A stretch of DNA of 64,000 nt from Verrucomicrobiales bacterium (GTDB taxonomy: Bacteria > Verrucomicrobiota > Verrucomicrobiia > Limisphaerales > JAYPXF01): the NCBI GenBank assembly GCA_002715965.1, contig PBAL01000047.1, positions 1 to 64,000 of the forward strand, read 5' to 3'. Of the stretch, positions 20,319 to 28,668 are shown piece after piece (position 1 is the stretch's first letter; every line of letters begins with the position of its first letter). Below the pieces are notes generated by a model. It was given only the letters and a program-made list of their open reading frames with translations, was not told the DNA's origin and ran no database searches. The position numbers and the translations under genes were made by a program.

Positions 20319-20776
20319 GTTCTTTGTTCTTCGTTGATGAAAAACGAAAGCGCCAAGTACGAAGACTGAATAAGGAAAGAAACTATCATATGACAATTAC
20401 AAGATTGGAGGAAATCGAAGGCTGGCAAGCGGCGAGACAATTGACGAACGCTGTCTACGCAGTTGCGCTTGTGGGGGCATTTGCCAAAGATTTCGGACTT
20501 CGATATCAGATCACTCGGGCGGCTGGATCAGCAATGCATAACATCGCGGAGGGATTCGATGCCGGCTCGAATCCTGAGTTCATAAAGTTTCTGCGCTACT
20601 CACAACGCTCCTGCACGGAAGTGAAGAGTCGACTCTGCGCGGCTCTTGACCAGAACTACATCACGACCAAACAATTTGAGGATATTTATGAACAGGCCTC
20701 CAAGACGCACGGCAAGGTAGGCGGCTTCATCAAATACCTTTCGCAATCGCGAAGAGGCCAACGAAGAACAAAGAAC
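20319..20776. mobile_element. IVS-like element: four-helix-bundle gene framed by an 18-bp inverted repeat
   Basis: GTTCTTTGTTCTTCGTTG at 20319-20336 is the exact reverse complement of CAACGAAGAACAAAGAAC at 20759-20776. The 458-bp segment between the outer ends contains only the four-helix-bundle gene and sits between a DUF1592 and a DUF1552 gene that are 17 bp apart or overlapping in the other two pairs of this window. This is the layout of an insertion. Transcribed RNA could fold into a long stem enclosing the gene, as the intervening sequences of 23S rRNA do. Its mobility is inferred. Confidence 0.65.
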
Positions 20777-20788
20777 CAGGAACCATGA
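20390..20788 (+). CDS. Four-helix bundle protein (23S rRNA intervening-sequence/S23 family)
   Basis: A 132-residue cytoplasmic helical protein with the family signature AAGSAMHNIAEGFDAGSNPEF (N51-I-A-E-G55) followed by FLRYSQRSCTEVKSRL. The family includes proteins encoded in 23S rRNA intervening sequences and the Avd accessory protein of diversity-generating retroelements; they form pentameric barrels and bind nucleic acid. No reverse transcriptase or rRNA is nearby. The start at ATG 20390 is chosen because homology begins at MTITRLEEIEGWQAA. The last 20 codons run through the right arm of the inverted repeat, and the stop overlaps the DUF1552-B start as ATGA at 20785-20788. The element therefore appears to have preserved or created translational coupling with the host operon. 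Confidence 0.85.
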   Translation: MTITRLEEIEGWQAARQLTNAVYAVALVGAFAKDFGLRYQITRAAGSAMHNIAEGFDAGSNPEFIKFLRYSQRSCTEVKSRLCAALDQNYITTKQFEDIYEQASKTHGKVGGFIKYLSQSRRGQRRTKNQEP

Positions 20789-22116
20789 ACATCCAAACCA
20801 AGCATTGGCAACTCGACCGGCGCACCTTCCTTCGTGGCACAGGAGCCACCATGGCGCTCCCGCTCTTGGACGCGATGGTCCCCGCCGGTCAAGCCGCCAG
20901 CACGGCGATCCCCAAGCGTGCGGTGTTCACGATGTGGGGGCTCGGCATCAACGGCCGTGACTTCACGCCCAAGGATTTCGGCCGGGACTACACCCTCTCT
21001 CCCATTCTCAAACCTCTGGCCAGGCTTCGTGACGACCTCACCGTGGTCAGTGGATTGAAGCTCAGCCATTCTGGTGGACACGGAGGTGATCGCACGTTCC
21101 TCACCGGCACCAACACGCACAAGCCCGGCAGCAAACTTCGGATCTCCTGCGATCAGGAACTCGCAGATGCCGTCGGCAAGGACACCCGATTCCGATCACT
21201 TTCCCTGGGCATCAAGCGCGGCACGGGATTTGGTAATCCACAGGACAACACCCTTTCCTGGAGCAAGAGCGGCACACCGATTCCCGCCGAGAATCGCCCC
21301 CACGTATTGTTCGATCGCTTGTTTCGCCCCGACACACCGGAATCCCTTAAACAACGTGAAACAGAATTCGCACGCCGTTCCAGCATCCTCGATTCCGTGT
21401 TCGGCGAAGCCAAACGCTTTGGTTCCAAGCTCGGCAAAGTCGATCAGGAGAAGCTAGATGAATACCTGACTGGCATCCGTGACCTCGAAGCATCCATGCA
21501 GGAAGAAAAATCCTGGCTCCACAAACCCAAACCAGAAGTCGATCAATTGGAGTTTGGCGACGAACAAGGCTTGGATCCCAACAAGGGCGGTCTGGATTAC
21601 GTCCGCTATCAGCGACGCATGTTCGACATCATCGCCCTCGCCCTGCAAACCGACAGCACGCGCGTCATCGCCTACCAACCGCGCATGGACAACAGCGACG
21701 GCACGGGCGCCTTCAAATTCCGCGGCAATCCCTACGGCTACCACACCATGACCCATCATGGCGAAGATCCCGACAAACTCAAGTGGTGGACCAAGAGCGA
21801 CATCTGGTACATGGAGGAATGGGCCTACTTCCTAAACCGCCTCAAGAGCATCAAGGAAGGCGAAGGCACGCTCCTGGATCATTCACTCGTCGCCTATGGC
21901 AGCACGGGTGGCACCATCAACGCCCACAACAATCATCACCTTCCGACCTTGATGTGCGGGGGCAGCCGAATCGGCATCAATCACCAAGGCCATTTCCAGC
22001 AGGAGGACGCCTACCTCGGCAATCTCTGGCAGACCGTGTTCCGGGTCATGGGCGTCCCGATCCCGGAGAACTTCCAAGGCGGGGAGGCGGACGGCATCAT
22101 CAAGCCGCTGGCATAA
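20785..22116 (+). CDS. DUF1552 Tat-exported protein (pair B)
   Basis: A 443-residue DUF1552 protein with a twin-arginine signal LDRRTFLRGTGATMALPLLDAM (R12-R13). Family blocks seen are MWGLGINGRDFTPKDF, SGLKLSHSGGHGGDRTFLTG, DEYLTGIRDLEASM, TDSTRVIAYQPRMDNSD, a histidine cluster GYHTMTHHGEDPDKL and the closing GGTINAHNNHHLPTLMCGG. It is the partner of the DUF1592-B cytochrome but is separated from it by the four-helix-bundle element, with whose gene it shares a 4-nt ATGA overlap. Function is unknown beyond the conserved association; the histidine-rich C-terminal half suggests metal binding. Confidence 0.9.
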   Translation: MNIQTKHWQLDRRTFLRGTGATMALPLLDAMVPAGQAASTAIPKRAVFTMWGLGINGRDFTPKDFGRDYTLSPILKPLARLRDDLTVVSGLKLSHSGGHGGDRTFLTGTNTHKPGSKLRISCDQELADAVGKDTRFRSLSLGIKRGTGFGNPQDNTLSWSKSGTPIPAENRPHVLFDRLFRPDTPESLKQRETEFARRSSILDSVFGEAKRFGSKLGKVDQEKLDEYLTGIRDLEASMQEEKSWLHKPKPEVDQLEFGDEQGLDPNKGGLDYVRYQRRMFDIIALALQTDSTRVIAYQPRMDNSDGTGAFKFRGNPYGYHTMTHHGEDPDKLKWWTKSDIWYMEEWAYFLNRLKSIKEGEGTLLDHSLVAYGSTGGTINAHNNHHLPTLMCGGSRIGINHQGHFQQEDAYLGNLWQTVFRVMGVPIPENFQGGEADGIIKPLA

Positions 22117-22216
22117 GCCAAGCTTGAATCCGACGCGCGATCGGTGCTCCGGCTCAATGTCGGTTCTACATTTTCTTGTCCGCAGTCGTCTTGTCCATTG
22201 AGATCTCTCAAACCGA

Positions 22217-25200
22217 ATGATGACACGTCTTCTCACCTCGCTCGCAACACTCCTGCCGATGCTGCTCGGGGCAGCGCCATTCATCGTAGAAAACGGCAGG
22301 CCAAACGCTGTCATCGTCATCGCCAACGAGCCGTCCCGTTCCACCCGATGGGCAGCGAAGGAACTCCAAGAGACGATCGAAAAAATCAGCGGAGCCAAAC
22401 TGCCGGTCGCAAAGAAACCCGGCCCGGGCTCGAACCTCTACGTCGGTGAAAGCGCGCATACGCGAAGACTCGGAATCACGGCAAAGGGCCTGGAACACGG
22501 AGCCTATCGCATCGTCTCCGGTCATGACTGGCTCGCGTTGATCGGTGACGACACGGACTTTGTCCCCACCGAACCATGGGCAAAGAACAACAGTGATCGA
22601 CGGAACCTGCAGGCCCGTTGGGAAGAGGCGAGCGGCCTGCATTACGGCGTTCCGAATGGTGGCATGTACAAGAACCGCGAACGTATGCCGGCCGACATCG
22701 CGAACACGGAGCGGGAATATTTCTGGGGATTCGACGAGCGCGGCTCCTACAATGCAGTTTGCGGTTTCCTTCGCAGTCTCGGCGCTCGTTGGTATTCGCC
22801 GGGGCCGTTGGGTGAAGTGCTGCCCAAGATGAGTTCGATCCCCCTGCCCCAGATCGACGAAGTGACCAGCCCGAATTTCGAAATCCGCCAGTTCAGCGTC
22901 CGCTTCGGAACAGCAGACGACGAAGTCACACGCTGGGTCATGCGGCTCGGCACCCGCAATGTGCACGGATTGATGGTCGCGCACGGGATGCACACCATGA
23001 CGCATCCGGAGGAACTCAAGACCAGGCATCCCGATTGGTTTGCATTGTATGGCGGCAAACGCGACACGGTGACCGGCAAACGTCTGAACCACCTGTGCTA
23101 TTCCAACGAGAAACTGTTCCGTGAAACCGTCAAGTGGGCGCAGGCGCAATTCGATGTGTACAACTTTGAGGGCGTTTCCATCATGCCACCCGACGCCTAC
23201 GGATCGATCTGCCAATGCCAACTTTGCGAAGGCAAACAGATCGACGACATGGGCTCCCGGGGCAAGCTGTCCAATCACGTCTGGGACTACGCCAATCGCG
23301 TCGCGAAGGAAATTGCCAAGACACATCCGGGCAAACTAATTGTCTGTTGCGCCTACGGTGCCAACACCGAACCGCCCACCAACATCACGAAACTCGAACC
23401 CAACGTGCAGGTCGTCATCGTCGGCGGACGTCGCCCGCGTAACAGCCTGCCTGAGCAACGCGAATACATCGACAATCTCCGCGCGGGGTGGCTGAAGCTC
23501 GCCTCACGGCCGATCATGATCTTTGAGAACTATCCCTTCACGGGACGCGGCACCTATGTGCCCGCATTTGTCGCGCGCGTAAACGGCGAGAGCATCAACG
23601 CGACGAAGGGTCTTTCACGGGGAGAGGACATCTGGCTGAGTTTCCCCCGCTATCACAACGATCCGAACATCGGCTTCGATCACTTCCAGATCTACTTCAC
23701 TGCCCGGATGTATTGGGGCGGGACCGACGCCGACGTCGGCACGATGTTGGAGGAATACTGCAACAACTTCTACGGCCCGGCCGGTCCCAAGATGCGGGAG
23801 TTCTTTGACTATTGCGAAGCAAACTACCAGGCAATGCACGATGAGTTGGAACCCGTGAAAACTGCTCTGGCCCTGATCGAAGCAGCCAAGGCCAGCGTGA
23901 GGCCCGGCTCCATCCACTCCAAGCGGCTCGCACTGATCGACTCATTCCTGGAACGCCTGCGCAGCAAAGCCGCTCAACTTGCCCAAGGGCGCGGTCCCGT
24001 TCCGCGCGTGCGAACCGTCTGGGAACCACGCACGCCAATCGTCATCGACGGCAAACTCGACGACGAATTCTGGGTGCGACATCGCAATTGGACCGTGAAC
24101 CATCTGCGCGAACTCCAGATGGGTGGACGCCCTGTCTTCGGCACCTCGGTCCTCGCAGCCTGGGATCGCGGGGGAAACAATCTTTACTTCGCCATACGCT
24201 GTGAAGAACGCCAGGGCGAGAAGCCCAACATCACGGCCACGAAGCACGACGACCAAGCGATCTGGTACGGCGACGTCGTGGAGATCGAACTCGATACCGA
24301 CGCCCACAGCTATTACCAGATCGCAGTAAACCCCGCGGGCGCATTGGTCGATCTCGATCGGGGCGCAAACAAGGCCAATTGGTTCCGCTGGGAATCGCAA
24401 GCCGAAGTCGCCACTCAGATTGCCGACGATCACTGGATCGTTGAGATCCGCATCCCCGTGACCGAAGACGAGAATGATCCGCTCAACCAGGTCATCGGTC
24501 ACAAGCCATCCTCAAGCCTGCCCTGGCACTTCAACGTCTGCCGCCAACGTGTTCGCGAAAACGGCACTGAACTTTCGGCCATCTCTCCGACCGGCACGAA
24601 AGGCTTTCACGTCCCGCTGAAATTCGCCCACTTCTACGACGGACGCTCCCACGCCTTCGAAGTCGATGAAACCGTCACCGACTTCCTCATCGAATTCAAC
24701 AAGGCATCGAAGCTGAAGAGCCAACGCAAGTTCCCCGAAGCCATCAATGCGTTCAACGCTCTCGCCGAATATCCAAACACAACCGACTTTCAAAAATCGC
24801 ATGTCATCGCGGAAGCCGCGGCAAGCGCCCGCTCGATGCGCGATTACGAACAAGCCGAGAAACTTGCAGACCAAATCCCGGATGAAACTTCTGCGAAGAT
24901 TGCGAAGATGGAGAACTTCGCAGCCCAAAGGAAATGGACGGACATCATCAGCAGGTTCAGCGAAGAAGACTTCACCCAATGGCCGTTCACCGCAATCGGA
25001 CAAGCCGCATTCGTTCGAGGCCGCGCCCATTCCGGCGCCAAGAACGGCAAACAAGCCGAAGCCGACTTTCAACTCGCACTCGAATACACCTCCGATCCTC
25101 GCACGCGCCAGAGCCTCCTTGGTGCCATCGCCCGGAATCTCGAACTCATATTGAGAGACGACGACCGCGCCCTCGAAGCTTATCAGCAGATCGCCAACTC

Positions 25201-25489
25201 GAAATTCAACACCGGAGGTGCCGACTATTTTTCCGCTCTCCAAGGCGCGGCACGTCTACTGACCAGGCAGAAGCAATTCGACGAGGCGCTTGAGATTCTC
25301 GACCGAGTCGAAGCGGAAAAACTTGGCGGCTCCTGGTCTGCCTCGCTGCTCCTCTCGCGAGCAGAAACCCTGGCAGCTTCCGGCCGCAAGAATGATGCGT
25401 TGAAAATCTATCGCATGGTCTTGAAGAACAGCGGAGCCAGCAAAGCCCATCGCGAGAAGGCGGCTGCAGCGATTCAGGGGGTGAACTGA
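22217..25489 (+). CDS. DUF4838 glycosidase-like protein with CBM9-like and TPR domains
   Basis: A 1090-residue exported protein. After the signal peptide comes an alpha/beta N-domain like those preceding GH20/GH67 barrels (about 25-115; STRWAAKELQETIEKISGAKLPV), then a DUF4838 TIM-barrel region (to about 590) beginning SLGARWYSPGPLGEVLP and including CQCQLCEGK and WLSFPRYHNDPNIG. Residues about 597-810 (TPIVIDGKLDDEFW, then GDVVEIELDTDAHSYYQIAVNP) form a CBM9-like carbohydrate-binding domain, and about 820-1088 are TPR-like helical repeats (KFPEAINAFNALAEYPN, FDEALEILDRVEAE). It likely acts on a polysaccharide at the cell surface. Catalytic residues are not certain. It ends the co-directional block begun at 10638. 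ATG 22220 is an alternative start. Confidence 0.82.
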   Translation: MMTRLLTSLATLLPMLLGAAPFIVENGRPNAVIVIANEPSRSTRWAAKELQETIEKISGAKLPVAKKPGPGSNLYVGESAHTRRLGITAKGLEHGAYRIVSGHDWLALIGDDTDFVPTEPWAKNNSDRRNLQARWEEASGLHYGVPNGGMYKNRERMPADIANTEREYFWGFDERGSYNAVCGFLRSLGARWYSPGPLGEVLPKMSSIPLPQIDEVTSPNFEIRQFSVRFGTADDEVTRWVMRLGTRNVHGLMVAHGMHTMTHPEELKTRHPDWFALYGGKRDTVTGKRLNHLCYSNEKLFRETVKWAQAQFDVYNFEGVSIMPPDAYGSICQCQLCEGKQIDDMGSRGKLSNHVWDYANRVAKEIAKTHPGKLIVCCAYGANTEPPTNITKLEPNVQVVIVGGRRPRNSLPEQREYIDNLRAGWLKLASRPIMIFENYPFTGRGTYVPAFVARVNGESINATKGLSRGEDIWLSFPRYHNDPNIGFDHFQIYFTARMYWGGTDADVGTMLEEYCNNFYGPAGPKMREFFDYCEANYQAMHDELEPVKTALALIEAAKASVRPGSIHSKRLALIDSFLERLRSKAAQLAQGRGPVPRVRTVWEPRTPIVIDGKLDDEFWVRHRNWTVNHLRELQMGGRPVFGTSVLAAWDRGGNNLYFAIRCEERQGEKPNITATKHDDQAIWYGDVVEIELDTDAHSYYQIAVNPAGALVDLDRGANKANWFRWESQAEVATQIADDHWIVEIRIPVTEDENDPLNQVIGHKPSSSLPWHFNVCRQRVRENGTELSAISPTGTKGFHVPLKFAHFYDGRSHAFEVDETVTDFLIEFNKASKLKSQRKFPEAINAFNALAEYPNTTDFQKSHVIAEAAASARSMRDYEQAEKLADQIPDETSAKIAKMENFAAQRKWTDIISRFSEEDFTQWPFTAIGQAAFVRGRAHSGAKNGKQAEADFQLALEYTSDPRTRQSLLGAIARNLELILRDDDRALEAYQQIANSKFNTGGADYFSALQGAARLLTRQKQFDEALEILDRVEAEKLGGSWSASLLLSRAETLAASGRKNDALKIYRMVLKNSGASKAHREKAAAAIQGVN

Positions 25490-25560
25490 TTGTTGAATCG
25501 GTTCCCGACTTGAAGAGGCGGACGTGTCGGAACATCTTTTGCTATTCCGTGCCGAAGAAC

Positions 25561-26216
25561 GTTCAATCCAAAGTCCGGCTGGATTCACTGAGCCTGCCGG
25601 ACGGCATGTCAGTCGATCGATTGTCCGGACGCATGGGATTGATGCGGGAATTGGACCAACAGGTTCGGCGAACGAAAAAGGGTGACGCGGTCGATGGTCT
25701 CAACACCACCAACAACAGGCCTACGAATTATTGACCGCCAGCACGACTCGAAGTGCCTTCGAACTGTATCGGGAGCCTTCCACCGTTCGCGAGCAGTATG
25801 GCCGACACAAGTTTGGGCAAAGCACCTTGCTGGCCCGACGTCTGATCGAGGCGGGCGGGCGACTGGCGCAGGATCTCGAAGAACGCGGCCCCTTGTCCGA
25901 AACCCTCGTAGCCGTATTCGGTGAATTCGGTCGTACTCCCAAGTTCATCAGATATGGTGGCCGCGATCATTGAGGCGCGTGTTTTTCCATGGCCTTGGCG
26001 GGAGCGGGTGTCGAAGGCGGTCGCGTCATCGGCGCCAGCGATCGAGACGGTTCCTATCCCATAAAACGTCCGGTCCGTGCTGACGAATTGTCTGCGACAC
26101 TGCATCATCTGCTCGGCATCGATCCTCATCGCACGTTCAACGATCGTCTCGATCGTCCGCTGCCCATAGCCAATGCCCCGCCGACGCGAAAGATCGTCGG
26201 CTGGTCAGTTTCCTGA
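25561..26216 (+). pseudogene. Decayed DUF1501 gene
   Basis: Pieces of a DUF1501 protein in order: VRLDSLSLPDGMSVDRL, then after a one-base loss near 25710 HHQQQAYELLTASTTRSAFE and YREPSTVREQYGRHKFGQST, then LARRLIEAGGR joined directly to LAQDLEERGPLSETLVAVFG and FGRTPKF. About 45 residues normally found between these last parts are missing. GRDH is followed by TGA where the family has tryptophan (GRDHWG), and reading continues in the same frame through FSMALAGAGVEGGRVIGASD to TAG/TGA region near 26216. The N-terminal third and Tat signal are gone. The intact paralogue is at 34028-35419. Clearly non-functional. Confidence 0.85.
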
Positions 26217-26329
26217 CTGCTCGCGAATCATCAACCGGCCGACAAATCGATGCGCGCAACACGAATGCCCGGGGGCGCAATCTTCATCTTCACGGCTTGT
26301 TTCAGGCAGACGGTATTGTAGAAAGCGGC

Positions 26330-28660
26330 ATGCTCTTCCGAACATTGACACTGCTCATCTGCCTCGGCGCGATTAACCTTCCTGCCGCCGAGGTGAAGTT
26401 GACCGAACTCGACGACCGCGTTCGCGTTGAGATCGATGGACGGCTCTTTACCGAGTGGCGGCACCAGGAATGGCTCGGGCCTTATTTCTATCCGGTGATC
26501 GGACCGAATGGAGAAACGATCACGCGTCACTATCCAATGAAGGACGGCGTCGCTCATGAAGCCCAGGATCATGCGCATCATCGATCACTGCGTTTTGCGC
26601 ACAGTGATGTGAACGGTCTGAACTTTTGGTTTTGGAGGCTGGGGAAGGAACGAGAAACGTCCAATGCGGAGATCAAGTTGGAGAAGATCGAAAAGATGAA
26701 GTCCGGTTCGGTTGGTGAGTTTGTGCTTTGGAATCGCTGGATGGATGGCAACAAACTCGTGCTCCGCCTGCGAATGCACGCGCGCTTCATGCCGCTGAAG
26801 CGCCGGCAGGTGTTGATGGATTATGACGTCAAACTCTTCTCCGGTGACAAGCCGGTAACCTTTGGTGATACGAAGGACGGGGGGATGTATGTCCGCGTGG
26901 CCGGCACAATGAAAGTGCAGGCACATCGGTCCGAGAAGAATGGCCAGTTCAAGGGGACGATCCTGAACTCTCGCGGACATCGCAATGCCGATGCCTGGGG
27001 TAAACGTGCCGAGTGGGCAGATTACTACGGACCAGATGCCAGCGGGAAGACGGTTGGCATCGCGATGTTTGAGCATCCCGACAATCTTCGGTTCCCAACC
27101 CATTGGCATGCGCGGACGTATGGGCTGCTGGCAGCCAATCGATTTGGCGCTCACCACTTCGATCGGGCCGCGCCAGGCGCGGGAAACTACACACTGCCTG
27201 CCGGTGAAAGTTTGGAACTCCGCCATCGTTTCTACTTTCACCACGGGGACACGAAAGCCGCGCAGGTCGCCGAACATTATCGGCTCTATACGCAGGCCTT
27301 AAACGCACAGGGCGAATTTGCCGGGGAAGTAACCGCCAATTCGGCTCTGCTCCAGACTCGGCTCACCACGACGGCCGGACTCGATGCAAGCGGTGACGTC
27401 CCCGGCGCTGCCGGGGTAGCGTGTTTCGAATACGCCACCAATCCGGATTTCAAGTCCGCCAAACGTACCGAATGGACCAATGCCCAAGCTGACCGCGATT
27501 TCATCGTGCGTCACAAGTTGACCGGACTGAAACCCAGCACCACCTACTTTTATCGCGCCTTGCTCGGGAGCAATCGAAAGTTCTTCCGAACCGGCCCGAC
27601 CCGCCAGTTCCGCACTCATCCCGGCGCGCAGACCAATCGTGAACTCAGTTTCTGCGTCGGCAGCTGCATGATCTACGAGCGCTTCATGGACGGCACTTCC
27701 GCCAACAAATTGCCGATCACCACCACTGACGAAGACCGGCGCCTCGGTTATCCCTCCTTCGCCGCGATGACCAAACTGAAGCCAGACTTCTTTGTAGGAA
27801 CCGGCGACATCGTCTACTACGACTGGCCACGCACCAAAGCCCATCCAGCCGCCACCACATTGCCGGATCTGCGCAAAAAATGGCACGAGCAATTTCGCTT
27901 CCCACGCCTCGTGGAATTCTTCGGCCAAACGGCATCTTATTGGTCCAAGGACGATCATGACTTTCGCTACGACGATGCCGATCACACCGGACAAAAACTT
28001 CCTGCGCCACAAACCGGCATTGATCTGTTTCGAGAACAACTCCCAATCGTTCCAGCCGGCGACAATGAGCTACCGACCTATCGGACACACCGCGTCAGCA
28101 AACACCTTCAAATCTGGCTCACCGAAGGCCGCGATCACCGCTCGCCCAACAAGATGCCTGATGGGCCGGGCAAATCCTTATGGGGCACGACGCAACGCGA
28201 ATGGTTCCAGCGGACGCTCAAGGAAAGCGATGCCACCTGGAAGATTCTCATCTCCCCCACCCCGATGGTCGGTCCCGACGGCGCACGCAAGAAAGACAGC
28301 CACGCCAATCTCGGTGGGTTCCAGCACGAGGCAAACGAGTTCTTTGCCTGGCTGAAGCGGAACAATATCAAGGGCTTCTTCACCGTGTGCGGCGATCGTC
28401 ACTGGCAGTTCCACAGCATTCATCCAAGCGGCATCGAGGAATTTGGTTGCGGTGCATTGAACGACGAAAACGCTATTTCAGGCGCCGCTCCCGGCGATCC
28501 CCGAAGCACCGATCCCAAAGGCCGAATCAAGCAACCTTTCAAGTATCCCGAGCCCACCGGTGGCTTCCTCCATCTCACCAGCCGCGAAAATGGAACGCTC
28601 CGCGTGGAGTTCCGCGACGACACCGGAAAAGTCCTTCACACCGTCGAAAAATCACGCTGA
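26330..28660 (+). CDS. DUF6807 (PmoA-like) domain fused to PhoD-type alkaline phosphatase
   Basis: A 776-residue exported protein joining two families usually encoded separately. Residues about 20-320 are DUF6807 (RVEIDGRLFTEWRHQEWLGP, DHAHHRSLRFAHSDVNGLNFW, ADYYGPDASGKTVGIAMFEHP). After a short linker, residues about 335-776 are a PhoD-like metallophosphatase: an FN3-like lead (LTGLKPSTTYFYRALLG), SFCVGSCM, VGTGDIVYYDWP near 488, SKDDHDFRYDD near 540, LTEGRDHRSP and the closing CGDRHWQFHS near 687. PhoD enzymes cleave phosphate mono- or diesters using a metal centre. The ATG at 26330 is chosen because a signal peptide starts there. It is followed after 8 bp by the ceramidase-like gene, suggesting an operon. 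Confidence 0.85.
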   Translation: MLFRTLTLLICLGAINLPAAEVKLTELDDRVRVEIDGRLFTEWRHQEWLGPYFYPVIGPNGETITRHYPMKDGVAHEAQDHAHHRSLRFAHSDVNGLNFWFWRLGKERETSNAEIKLEKIEKMKSGSVGEFVLWNRWMDGNKLVLRLRMHARFMPLKRRQVLMDYDVKLFSGDKPVTFGDTKDGGMYVRVAGTMKVQAHRSEKNGQFKGTILNSRGHRNADAWGKRAEWADYYGPDASGKTVGIAMFEHPDNLRFPTHWHARTYGLLAANRFGAHHFDRAAPGAGNYTLPAGESLELRHRFYFHHGDTKAAQVAEHYRLYTQALNAQGEFAGEVTANSALLQTRLTTTAGLDASGDVPGAAGVACFEYATNPDFKSAKRTEWTNAQADRDFIVRHKLTGLKPSTTYFYRALLGSNRKFFRTGPTRQFRTHPGAQTNRELSFCVGSCMIYERFMDGTSANKLPITTTDEDRRLGYPSFAAMTKLKPDFFVGTGDIVYYDWPRTKAHPAATTLPDLRKKWHEQFRFPRLVEFFGQTASYWSKDDHDFRYDDADHTGQKLPAPQTGIDLFREQLPIVPAGDNELPTYRTHRVSKHLQIWLTEGRDHRSPNKMPDGPGKSLWGTTQREWFQRTLKESDATWKILISPTPMVGPDGARKKDSHANLGGFQHEANEFFAWLKRNNIKGFFTVCGDRHWQFHSIHPSGIEEFGCGALNDENAISGAAPGDPRSTDPKGRIKQPFKYPEPTGGFLHLTSRENGTLRVEFRDDTGKVLHTVEKSR

Positions 28661-28668
28661 TATCCAAC

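Noticed and set aside
20390..20788. Diversity-generating retroelement, because the four-helix-bundle protein is related to Avd
   Set aside because: No reverse transcriptase, template repeat or variable-repeat target gene is present nearby.
28180..28668. Reading the ceramidase-like protein from a much earlier upstream start inside the PhoD gene
   Set aside because: The extra 163 residues are the out-of-frame shadow of the PhoD coding sequence; a clean signal peptide begins at the ATG at 28669.
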